From Aplectana chamaeleonis (Eukaryota > Nematoda > Chromadorea > Rhabditida > Cosmocercidae), in the NCBI GenBank assembly GCA_029168955.1, contig JAPDOI010001374.1, positions 62,001-126,000 on the forward strand: a stretch of 64,000 nucleotides of DNA, in the 5' to 3' direction. A model generated the notes under the pieces. The model made no database searches and was not told where the DNA came from. It worked only from the letters and a program-made list of their open reading frames with translations. Shown here one piece after another: positions 36,339 to 49,539 of the stretch (within the stretch, counting starts at the first letter, position 1; each line of letters opens with the position of its first letter). A program made the translations under genes and the position numbers.

Positions 36339-36909
36339 TTACGCTCCTAAACATTTGGAGAAAGGCATTGGATATCCGCCACGCCCAACTCCACCGAAGC
36401 TGAAGTAAACAACTGAAAAAATCCTGTTGAGGGAAATAATCAATACTCAAATGAAGTAAGTTGTCGGGCATAATGGGGTAGACTATAATCGCTTGCTTAT
36501 CTCCAGTCCTCTCGGAGTATATTTTTCTGTTTTTACCTTTATCGTTTGTCACTGAAGGGGGTAGGCTGGACGATAGTGTCACTTTCCAGTTTAGGGCCGT
36601 ATAAGGTCATTTCAGTCTCGTTTTCTAGCCGTTTCTCGACATTGTTGTTGCGACTGCCACCACCTCTTATTTCCGACTAAAATTTGAATACTGTTCCCAT
36701 CAAGGAAGCTAGCTTTGAACTGTTACAACAGCGGCGGTTTACGCATAGCACCCTGAATTAACAACTCACAGTTTCTGTTCACTAGTGTTTCCTTGCAATT
36801 CTCCACAGACACTCCGGTGCCCTTCACCACCGTTACGACACAGCTGAGTGTTGTTGCTGCGGTGACTAGAAACCAAACTTATAACACACCAAATAAAAAG
36901 CACGCCCAT
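36339..36909 (-). CDS. Possible small secreted protein with MITE-derived start
   Basis: Exon 36909-36770 reads MGVLFIWCVISLVSS (signal-like) then HRSNNTQLCRNGGEGHRSVC and has donor GTGAGTTG with a two-base carry. Exon 36399-36339 after TTTACTTCAG completes the codon and gives FGGVGRGGYPMPFSKCLGA and a stop (66 residues in all). The ATG and next three codons lie in the terminal repeat of the adjacent MITE, and the following codons in its target duplication. It could be a chance frame; the phase match and Gly-rich tail are the support. I know no family. Confidence 0.28.
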
Positions 36910-37199
36910 GCCGATCATTTTTTCCGCAGGGCCACCGTAACCATTCTTAGACAAAAACATGATAACGAACAATAACACACGCTCATAACATGCGGGGTAT
37001 AAAAAAGAGCAGAAGAGCGGTATGCATTCATTACACAACGCTCTCTTCGAGAAGCCGCTGGGAAGTGGCTGAGGTCGAAAGTGTGCAAAAATGTTTGTTG
37101 GCTATTACGATGTGCTCATATCAAGCTGACATATGGAAAATTTTTGGAGGAGGGTTACTGTAGCCCTGCGGAAAAAATGATCGGCATGAGCGTGCTTGT
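36896..37199. mobile_element. MITE with 9-bp target duplication, copy 2
   Basis: The ends are AAAAGCACGCCCATGCCGAT and ATCGGCATGAGCGTGCTTGT, with CACCAAATA at 36887-36895 and 37200-37208. Close in sequence to 27527-27837 throughout. 304 bp. Confidence 0.9.
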
Positions 37200-37208
37200 C
37201 ACCAAATA

Positions 37209-37516
37209 TGATATTTATGAAATATACAATGAGATTGATGAGCTTGTGCATCGCACAAACTGAAATTTCGATTGAAAAGAGGAGAAGACACTAGCTAAAT
37301 ACAAGACAAAAATTTGGAAGTCTTACACGACACCAAGGGATTTCTTTCGACGGTCGGCAGGTCGCAATCCAATCTCATCATCTTGTGAAAAGGGCTTTCA
37401 TCTTGGTTGGCGACAACGCACAAAGTGCTGAAACACCACCTGCTTTTACAACACTTTTCACTAATTCTTCTCCGTTTTTTCACAATTAATGGAATTGGCG
37501 AACCGTTTGAACATTC
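37209..37516. other. Intergenic, nothing supported
   Basis: AT-rich spacer between elements; no exon or repeat recognised. Confidence 0.4.
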
Positions 37517-39105
37517 CCAGTGTCGGAATCAGGGCTGTGCGGAACACATTCGTTTCCGGATTCCGTTTCCATGTTCCGGTACTTTTCGGGCTGTTCCCGT
37601 TTTCGTTTTCGTTTCCGGGTTTTGGGCTCGGAAGCGGAAGAAAAATAGTGCTACAAGGGTGAATGGTCACGCCTCCCCAGCGCACAGAGCCGCGGTCCCT
37701 CTGCGATCATCACAGCGTGAGTTCAATCCTGATCGCTTGGATCAGTCACATCGCTCCTTCCAGCAGTCAGACCGTATACGCCCCCTCCACACAACGCACG
37801 GGCCGTTCCCCAACGTGGAAGCTTGACCTTGGCGGCAGCAGAAGCCATACTTTGGGTACTGATGCGCGGGTGAGTAAGTAGTGTTGTCATGCAGTCGAGT
37901 TGCGTGGTTAACTGTATCATTTCAGTAGAAAACTATCACAGATTGTCATTTTACAACTCTTTATCTGAATTTTTTCCGAATCGCTGAACTATTGGATGAC
38001 CATTACCCTCTGATGAATCAGTACTATACTTTGCTACAATCGAATTCCTCCGATTGAGGGACCAGAAGAGCGAAAACTTTTTCCTTGTCGTCTCTCTCTA
38101 GCTACTCAAACACTCGCATGGTTTTACAACTTCAGCGCAATAGAATTTGAAAGCCATAACCCACAACTCCTCGTTTTCAACAGCACGTGCTGCCAACGCG
38201 CATGCTGGGTTTCGACTACTGCCACTAGCAAGTAGTCGACTAGCACAACCAGCTGCCACTGGTTGTCACTGGATTTCGACTCAGCAATAGGTGCTGATGG
38301 GGGGTTCAGCTCGATGTCTGATCCGGAGTGCGACTCCTCATTAAATGTGTTGCTAACAGCAGCACGTTATTCAAAGGAAGAAAGTCTTTGAGCCGCCACC
38401 TCTTTCCTACCTGAGCTGTAGCTGCGATCCTTGTAATGGCTCGCAGCAAGGACGCCAACCTCGCCGAGGTACGCAACAAAGGCATCATTCTCCGCTTTGT
38501 TCCACTACAAGAAATCTTTCTCGCGATGTGCGCGGTAGAGGCCACCCTCTCAGCGTCCAAGGGTGATATCCGGAAAAATGGAGTACTTGGGATCACCTTC
38601 TGGGATCGACCTGAAACGGACAACTGCTCTCCCAACAATAGTGAGTGCCATGAGTGTATGTACCCGCAGCCGTCGTAGAACACCGATCGCGCGCTGGGAA
38701 AATCAGGGTCGAGGGAGGAACTCGTTATTAGAGAGATCAGCAGCACTCTAAGAGGAAGAAGTTGCTCAGAGCAGACTTATTTGCAGCTCATGCGGAGAAT
38801 ATGCAGCAACCCAGCACGGTCTTCCCTTTCATGCCTCGTATTCTATTTGCCCTCCGCTCGCTTGCAGTTTGTAGAGCGTAGCCCCCTGGTGCTTGAGAGA
38901 ACAGGTTGAGATCACAGGCTACAGAAGTACATCTGCATGCCATGAGCAGCGGCGAGACCTGCCATTCAATCATACTATAATTTTTAGTTCACTTCCGTTT
39001 CCGTTTCCGGATTTCCGTTTCCGGCGATTTTTAGCCATTTTTCTTCCGTTTCCGTTTCCGAAAATCTTGAAAAAGATTTCCGCACAGCCCTGGTCGGAAT
39101 ACAAC
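37517..39105. repeat. Inverted TTTCCG-rich flanks around a 1.3 kb segment
   Basis: CGGAATCAGGGCTGTGCGGAA (37524) is mirrored by TTCCGCACAGCCCTGGTCGG (39079). Next to each lie GTTTCCG-rich tracts (37550-37640 and 38990-39065). The enclosed 38300-38750 is open in several frames on both strands (146 codons minus, 80 plus) without a recognisable domain. Confidence 0.55.
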
Positions 39106-39135
39106 ATATTAGCCGGCAGTCTGCCAAAACACTTT

Positions 39136-39299
39136 GGGATAGAGGCTATCTACACAGAGGGAACAGTTGTCTCAGTTTTTGCAAAGTCTCAAAACGTCAC
39201 TGCTGTACTCAATTCAAGTGGAGTGGTCTCGAGTGGAATTAAGAGGCCGAAAAAAAGTGAAACAACTCTTTGGTGTGTAGAGAAGCTCCTACCTATCTC
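39136..39299. mobile_element. Hairpin MITE, GGAGTTGTC family copy 2
   Basis: GGGATAGAGGCTATCTACAC at the left is mirrored by GTGTAGAGAAGCTCCTACC at the right. Homologous along its length to 32633-32787, including the central CTCAATTCAAG. 164 bp. Confidence 0.75.
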
Positions 39300-39743
39300 A
39301 AACATTTCCTGCGGTGCCCGGTGGACGCCAAGGCGATCTACCTAGGATCCTAACGGCCGTGCGCCGAAGTACGCTGCTGACGTTTCGCCTGCTCATTCAG
39401 GGACGATAAAAAACAAGGCGCCTCAATTTCAGGTGACGTGTCTCGCATATAAGGTCAGTAGAATAATTCCGGGAATTGTCACCTATGGGTCTCACAATGT
39501 CTCTCTCCAGGAACAGGCATAGGCGACAGTTGGTTTGACAAAATTGTGGGAGTTGGAAAAGGAGGAGGCCGAAGCCGATAAAAATCAGGAAAAGTGTACA
39601 TTTGTAAATAATTCCTGATAACCACCCACAATTCAAGCATTTTTCGAAAAAACCCTGAATTTCAAAGCTATGCCATAAGCAAAAGATACAGCGTAGCATG
39701 CCAGGAGTTCCAGCGACCCGTTGGCAAGGGAGTGCGAAATACA

Positions 39744-39899
39744 TAACTTCGGCATGGACCGTGAAGAGACTTTCGCTCTGCTCACTGTTGTAGGTTGGCG
39801 CAAACCTCGGTGCACCTATTTTTATAGCATATGCTATCGAATTTGCGCCAGCCTTCGACAGTGCACGCGAAGTCTCTTCCACGATCCATGCCGACGTTA
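39744..39899. mobile_element. Hairpin MITE, copy 2 of 3 (GGAAGAGAC family)
   Basis: TAACTTCGGCATGGACCGTG at the left; CACGATCCATGCCGACGTTA at the right; the inner TTGGCGCAAACCTCGGTGCA matches the copy at 4001-4153. Confidence 0.8.
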
Positions 39900-43195
<3,296 letters not shown>

Positions 43196-43201
43196 TTTAT
43201 T
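43196..43201 (-). promoter_or_regulatory. Poly(A) signal of the DCXR-like gene
   Basis: AATAAA on the minus strand, 31 bp past the stop codon at 43232. Confidence 0.65.
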
Positions 43202-43231
43202 GAATTAATCATACACAGTTTCCCCAGTCAA

Positions 43232-45713
43232 CTACATATTCGTGAAACCGCCATCAATTGGCAGAGCATCGCCCGTTGTCATGGCTGACGCGTCGCTGAG
43301 TAGATAGAGAACCCCGTTCACCACGTCATCCACTTCTAAATGTTTTTTGGTCAACGTCGAAAATTATGCAATCCACGGATGATATTAGGTTGAGGCAAAA
43401 GTTTCCGGACTTTTCACGACTTTGAATAAAAAACATTTATTTCGAAAACAAACAAGGCTCACCTAACAAATTGATTCCCATCACATTTAAGGATCCTTCG
43501 CCTTCGATTGGGCAGACCATGAACTCCCTACGCGTAGAACTCTGGTTGTTTCGAGTCGAAGTATTTTTCTAAGGCCATTCTGACTTCGTCATCGTTAGTA
43601 AACTGTTTTCCATCCAGAAAGTGCTGTATCGAGTGGAGCAAACGGTAGTCGGAAGGGGCAAGATCTGGGCTATGTGGAGGGTGAGGAAGAACTTCCCAGC
43701 CCAGGTCCAGCAGTTTCGTCGCTTCTTCACGACAATGATCGGCCGCACGTATCTCGTACAACCCGACAAATAAATGTTTTTTCCAAAGTCGTGAAAAATC
43801 CGGAAACATTTGCATCAACCTAATAGCACTGAGGTAAAGAGCTACAACACTGAAAAATCACCTGCAAATCTTCCAACTGGAAGCTGAGATAGCATAGCTG
43901 AAGCTTTTTCAGGGTCGCTCCAACCCTAAAAACGTCGATTGGTTCGCTGCAGACTTCTTCTTGTGTGTGAAGCTAATGTTGCAAGAATGTTTTTGTGCTT
44001 CTAGTTACTGTCACTATTGGCAAAATTCTGGTCCGCAGTTGCGGACAGCAGCTGTTGCGCCACTTCTAATATTTCTAGTACTCAGCCCTCTACTTTTGGT
44101 GTGCTTCAAATAGAGGTGTACTAAGTAGAACTTTTGAGCGAATGCCGAGGCAGTTTTTCTGAGACAACACTCTAGAACTTTCCCGGAGGGTGAGTACCTT
44201 TGCCGTGCTGCAAAGCTTCGAAAATGCCTACAACTTTGTTATGAGCAATAAGTACCTTCTCAAACAAATTATGAAAGCGCAAAACAAACGTTTGCGCAAT
44301 ATCTCACCAGTTTGCCCAATTCAGTCATCACTACCGTCGGGTTCACACTGTTCACTCGAATTCCGTGCTTCCCAAGTTCCAATGCAAGACATCGAGTAAT
44401 CATATCCAGACCTGCTTTGCTGGCACCTGGAGAAACACACAATATCAAGCCGCGATATGAGATTTCTCTTTCAAAAAGGAAAGGATATGAAGATGAATCT
44501 ATGTAACTAAGAATACGATCCGATCCGATTATTTGTTTTAACTCTTTTTATCGAACTCACAATAGACCAGGTGGTCCTTCAGCGGTCGCATAGACGCCTG
44601 CGATGAAACATTCACGATGCAGCCACGAATCGAATGCCGAATCATCTCATTCGAAACTATTTTTGCCAGCACTATAGGAGCCTTCAGATTCACGTCCAAT
44701 TGTCTGGAAGTAGGGCAAAGAACTCGAAAACATATTGTCCAGAGGAAGAAAGCTGATGGTTAGATGGAACACCCGCGCTAATTTTGGTAGAACGAGGAAA
44801 CTCCACAGTAGGCAAAAAAAAACCATGTCCGTAACTTCTTAAACTAAGTCTTATCTTTATCCTGTGAGTCACATCTCTTAAAAAATTTGGAAGAGCCTTC
44901 TTTCAAAGAAACAAAAATCATTAGACATTTGTTTAGCAAATTTTGCGCTTTTTTTGAAGGGTCTCTATAGTTTAAGCAACGAGTGGTGGACAAGCATCAA
45001 AGGGTTTTCAGAGTTGAAGTCGCGGCGTTTCTCGTAGCCTTTGGCGACGCTGGAAATACATTATCAATTGCATTGGGCAACTGCCTTTGAGTGCACGACT
45101 TCAACTCTGAAGACCCACTCGGCAGAAGCATCACTGGCATTGTACAGCGAAATAAGGAAAATTCGCAGAGACTCACTTCGTCAGTGCATCTTCAGTTATG
45201 CTGGTGCAGGGTTGAAGTACACCAGTACCTGCATTGTTCACCAGAAAGTCAAAAGGCTGATGAGGAGCCAAAAGCGACAAAAGATCGGATTCTGGCGACA
45301 CAACATCTCCAACAACTATAGAGATTCTGCTGTTCTGAAATTAGAGCCGTCAGAAATCGAGGAAGGCCATTCCGCACCTCAATTTTGAGCCCGCAGCTTC
45401 ATCACGATTAGCATGTTGGGCCATACTCTAACAAATGTTGAGTGATGACAAACCATGTACTGGAGATATTTTGAATTCAAATCGTGGCGACACTCTTTAT
45501 ACCTCCTTCTGCAGACTTTCCAATTTTGCTTTGTTCCTGGCCAATGCCACCACATTTGCTCCTGCTCGGGCTAGAGCCAAGGCAATTCCATATCCGATGC
45601 CTGGAACACGAGATCTTAGTTTGAAATGAACGCCCAAAAAAGAAAATATTCGTACCTTGACTGGCTCCAGTGACGAGAGCCTTCTTATTATGGAAATCAA
45701 ACACGACGCTCAT
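43232..45713 (-). CDS. Dicarbonyl/L-xylulose reductase (DCXR-like SDR)
   Basis: Seven exons: 45713-45656, 45600-45503, 45334-45177, 44703-44561, 44426-44308, 43925-43862 and 43335-43232. All phases join (744 nt, 247 residues). Classical short-chain dehydrogenase: cofactor motif TGASQGIG at 15-22, NNAG at 85-88, and catalytic N110, S139 (VNVSSQ), Y152 and K156 (YCASK). From the active site to the C-terminus it tracks human DCXR at a constant +3 offset, including the PTVVMT and [12 protein letters not shown] blocks, and lacks a C-terminal extension. Expected to be a cytosolic NADPH-dependent reductase of L-xylulose and alpha-dicarbonyls; substrate is inferred from family. The corresponding C. 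elegans family member is, I believe, dhs-21. The last intron carries a deleted mariner. Confidence 0.93.
43385..43823 (-). mobile_element. Internally deleted mariner in a DCXR intron
   Basis: TA (43383-43384) and TA (43824-43825) flank TTAGGTTGAGGCAAAAGT and CATTTGCATCAACCTAA. The 439-bp body keeps only the transposase C-terminus on the minus strand, including [16 protein letters not shown] (the last catalytic Asp region) and DSKQPEFYA, then a premature TAG where the 31 kb copy continues. The N-terminal part is gone, so it can only move in trans, if at all. Confidence 0.9.
45008..45114. repeat. Short inverted repeat in DCXR intron 3
   Basis: CAGAGTTGAAGTCG at 45009 is mirrored by CGACTTCAACTCTG at 45097. 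It may be a small hairpin element. Confidence 0.5.
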
Positions 45714-46689
45714 GGTCTCGCAATTGAATGTCGGGAAAATCGTTGGTTAGTGTGCGTCCTTGACGAAACTTCGTTATCAATAACTGGCTAACCATATTGA
45801 CCGCTGCTCCACCGATCCACGCAGATGCGTGGAAAAACAGAAACGCGAGAAACAATAGTGCATATACGCAAGGAAAATAGTACGCAATAGTACATATACA
45901 TGTATATGTATATAGAAGAGCACATTCTGTTACTGTTTTGATAGATTTAAGTGAACAGATATCCTGTCTAGTGAAGCATCTCGTGCTGCTGATCATAAAC
46001 CGCTGTAATGTCATCACAGACGTTTGGTGAAAAAGGAATCTGAATGTTCCTGGATTTCCGTACTAGTTTTTCTTCAGAATTTGGAGTGTTCTGGGTGGGT
46101 TCTTGACGACATAAAGACAACCTGGTGGGCATTTCTGCGCAAAATAGTCAGAAAATGAACACTGTCTTCTACTCGTACGCTGCCTTCACATTATAAGCTT
46201 TAAAAAACCCTTTTTTTGACTTGTGCGTTTTTGCGACGTTTACTCAAACAGTGTAGCCCCCTGCAGCGTCCCTCTTAAACGGTGAAAGTTTAAATGCAGG
46301 GTTAATTGACCACGCTCGACTCAGATATCTTACGCTCGTGACACGCCCTTTGCCAAAATGTGGACTCCCGTCGGGGTTGAACCTACAGCCAGCTGTTAAT
46401 GAAAATAAATTTCAACTTCTCAATTTTGGTATTTTTCAAACCATTTGGTATTTTTATACTTACCATTTCGATATGACAAGAGTAATTTTACTGCAGTCAA
46501 AGATTAAGGGCGAACCTGCCGGATAAACTGTCTAAACACATCAACTCTAGCTTGGAGGAGAATCGGTCAAAAAAGTGACCTGCTGGCGCTGCCGTGCGGT
46601 CTGATTGTGAGTAAAACTGGCCGGCCCACATCTTGTGCAGTACCCTGATGACTAGTGACATCAAGGGCTCCTGAGCTAACATCTACCTC

Positions 46690-47487
46690 GTGTAAAGCTG
46701 TAGTTGTTGCAGTGAAGAGCGAGCCGGTGAAGAAAAACAGACAAGTTTCCATTTTTTCATGGCGTCGTGCAGAAATGTGTCTTCTATTGGGATGGGAAAT
46801 TTTTCGTCCGCAAATGATCCCAAACTTCTTGTAGCCTGTATGTCTCTTCGGATCAGAAAATTATTAAAACCACGAGAGCAGAAACAAGGACGCATTATAC
46901 CAAAAATGCCATACTTTACCGCTGAGTCATACCATTGTTCCACTCTTTTCATTTTCATTGACGCAAACGCAAAGGTAAACACCGCGTTCTATTGGGAATG
47001 AGTCTGTAGACAAAATGTAACTGTTCTGAAAGAGAAACCATAGCAATGTGGTTTTCCAACGACATTTGTCGCCTGCTCACAGTGCGAAGACGAAACTCAC
47101 CTATTTGGGCACAAAATTCCTTGCATGACTTACAACGGTTAGATGACCCACGGTTACCCCGAAATTGAGCCTCTTCGCTTTTCCGTTCAGGGCTGCTAGT
47201 AAGATAATACACGAAATGGGAGCTACGATTGACTTGCGAGACTGGCTGAAGAGGAACTGGGGTAACTTGTATGTCAACTACATACCCACGTCGAACTGTG
47301 AACTGCGTGGTTTCAGTTTGTGTGAAGGTGGATATCTTGACCAACTCTTACACATCTCTTCTTCTCATGGATACTTAATGAACAAAATAAGAAATTACCA
47401 AGAAAACTCTAGAGAGATTCTTGTCAGGCAAGTTTTAGCAACTTAACACCTACCCTGTATGGCACCTGGAGCCCAATGATAGAACAC
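46690..47487 (-). CDS. Candidate exons of an unknown gene
   Basis: Three minus-strand pieces look spliced. A 34-nt microexon 47487-47454 (VFYHWAPGAIQ) lies between AACAG and GTAGGTG. A larger block, about 47344-47098, includes YVVDIQVTPVPLQPVS and CKSCKEFCAQIG and ends at GTGAGTTTCG. A third open block, about 46860-46690, includes FADEKFPIPIEDTF. I could not settle the joins between them, found neither start nor stop, and recognise no family. A TTAA MITE ends just upstream of the microexon. Confidence 0.22.
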
Positions 47488-47496
47488 CTGTTTTAA

Positions 47497-47954
47497 AGGC
47501 ATCGTACGAGCAGAAAACCAGGTATTATTTTTTATGTTTTTGTGTAGCTTGGCCTCACTAGTGAACGAAAATGTCGAAGAGGCTCATGAAAAACCTTCAT
47601 TTATGAAGAAAAATCAATCGGAACACATTGTAAATATGAATTTGAATTCCGCGCTAAAATGGTTTTTGACGTTTTTCTGCCTTTGGAGGCCTCGTCACTA
47701 TATTTTTCGATGTTTTTCTGCATGTGGAGCTCGTGCCGTAACTGTTTTTCATGTTGTTCGACGGTCGCATCAACATTCAATGAAAAAGTGCTAGATGACT
47801 GGTGAGAACTGGTGGCGGATCTCCATCTTTAACCCCTTCCAACCTCATAACCCTACGTTTCTGACGAGCCGAAGCTCACCGGTTTGGTCTACCGGACTCA
47901 TACATGATATTGAGCCTGAAAAATAGAAATTGGTTTCCAGCGCGAACGATGCCT
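47497..47954. mobile_element. TTAA-flanked MITE, AGGCATCGT family copy 1
   Basis: TTAA (47493-47496) then AGGCATCGTACGAGCAG; right CAGCGCGAACGATGCCT then TTAA (47955-47958). 458 bp. Homologous end to end with 53598-54032. Confidence 0.85.
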
Positions 47955-48325
47955 TTAACCACAGTATCATTCTTTTGAAAATTCGGAATAGAAATGTGTA
48001 CTAGAGTAGCTACTAGACGAACAGGACTTCAACAACTGAGATGAGACTTCGTTACGATGCTTTTGTGTTATGAAAATTAAACACCGTATCAACATGAGCG
48101 AAATTTAGAAAAGGTGATGCCAAAATTTACAACAGGTGCTGACATTGTGTTGGAGTGGGCGGTTCAGCGAGCAACCTGTTTGGCTCGAAGCGTATGTACT
48201 ATTGTGTGATATGGTCGATTTCAAAGTTTTGTACTCTCTCAAGCCGGAGGTCGTTGAGCTTTCAAGGTCTCTCCAGTATAGCACCTTTCATTTCTCAGGA
48301 AATGCTACCGAATCAGCTATAAATA

Positions 48326-48331
48326 TTTATT
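48326..48331 (-). promoter_or_regulatory. Poly(A) signal of the first WAP gene
   Basis: AATAAA on the minus strand, about 100 bp past the stop at 48433. Confidence 0.5.
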
Positions 48332-48432
48332 AACATGCACTCTTCTTCAACACATTTGCACAAAGTAAAAAACTTGAGCTGTTCCGAATAAATAGATTCC
48401 AGCACTCAAGAAAGCGTCGCTGTTTGTAAATT

Positions 48433-49318
48433 TTAGACGCAGACGTTGTAATTACATCCAGTGGGGCAGCATTTTTTGCCTCTGCAATCACTGTTCTGAC
48501 GACACCAATTCGTAGGCGAGTTCACCTTAATTACTGAGTGTTATATGGCGATTATGCCTTAACAGGTGGCAATTTATGACTGACGTAACACTGGTATCCT
48601 AGTTGAATAGTTGTCGGGCAGTCGGTTGGGGGTGGTTCACAACAGGGAAGATAGGTGGTGTCCATGCACATCTATATTTTAACAAAACATTCATAAATAT
48701 ATGAGACCTTGCTCCAGTTACAAAATTATGCTCTAATATTACAGATGAATCAAGGGTCAATGCAATTACAGAACGTGAACTCGCCCTTCCAGTTGCACAG
48801 AAATCGCTTGACTTGCATGTCGCAAGTAGGTACTTCCCTCGACATACCGGGGTTGGTTCTGAAGTTTTTGGCCCAAGATGTAACATGCATCGAAAATGAC
48901 GAGTGGAAAATCGCTGAAAGTGACCTCCCCATTGTGGTGGTTACGGGTGCTGACGTCGTGTCTCGTCCTCGAAAACATTCCGGCCTCGTGATTCCTAGCG
49001 CATTCCAATACGCACACATATCGAGTGTACCTGTAAAACAATCGAGATATTTTCATGGCTGTCTTCATGACAAATAGAAGCCAGAAATCACACAGTTCCA
49101 CCGGTGTCTTCTGGCAGTTTTCTTGACCCACCTGCCCTGCCAAAGTTGCCAAAAAGCGCGGTACAGTTTTAGAAACGCTTCCTTTTGCCTCACGAGAAAT
49201 AGGAATAACTACCTGCACCGTTGGATCCTTTCAGCTTCTTTAGTGACGAGAGAGGGAATGAATGTCTATAACTGGCCGTTTCGCAGAACAGAACTGTTGC
49301 AATCAGGAAGAGAAACAT
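48433..49318 (-). CDS. Secreted Cys-rich protein with WAP-like C-terminus (paralogue 1)
   Basis: Four exons: 49318-49213 (MFLFLIATVLFC signal peptide), 48858-48770, 48671-48585 and 48525-48433 (375 nt, 124 residues); all phases join. The last intron has an alternative pair of sites giving almost the same protein. After the signal come PVCRGKYLLATCKSSDFC, then CMDTTYLPCCEPPPTDC, then WCRQNSDCRGKKCCPTGC and a final Cys, Val, stop. The C-x5-C-x4-CC-x3-C-x4-C tail is the second half of a WAP four-disulfide core, a fold often found in secreted protease inhibitors; activity is not shown. TTTCCAG lies one base before the ATG and could be a spliced-leader site. A TTAA-family end lies at 49340. Confidence 0.72.
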
Positions 49319-49539
49319 CCTGGAAAGCAATACGCTTACAGGCTGTGTTCACGACAACATTCTTTGCTTCGGTTATCCGTCGAAATGAAGGCTTGATCTT
49401 CGGTAAGAGTGAGAGGCAGTGTTTACAATAATCTTCAATTTTGAGAATATCTGCTAGAACGTTTGCTTGGCCTCCGAATACAGCTGAAATAAAGAAAAAT
49501 TGGGAAAACGCTCTAGAAGTACACGAAATCCCGTAGTCT

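Noticed and set aside
39397..39882. 161-codon minus-strand frame
   Set aside because: It runs through a hairpin MITE and shows no domain; the MITE part recurs elsewhere as non-coding DNA.
45697..46017. 106-codon minus-strand frame with a hydrophobic stretch upstream of the DCXR gene
   Set aside because: It overlaps the start codon of the DCXR gene in another frame and lies in its likely promoter; no splice support.
48766..49218. 150-codon minus-strand frame over the first WAP gene
   Set aside because: It spans intron 1 and is out of frame with the spliced model, whose phases, signal peptide and cysteines all agree.
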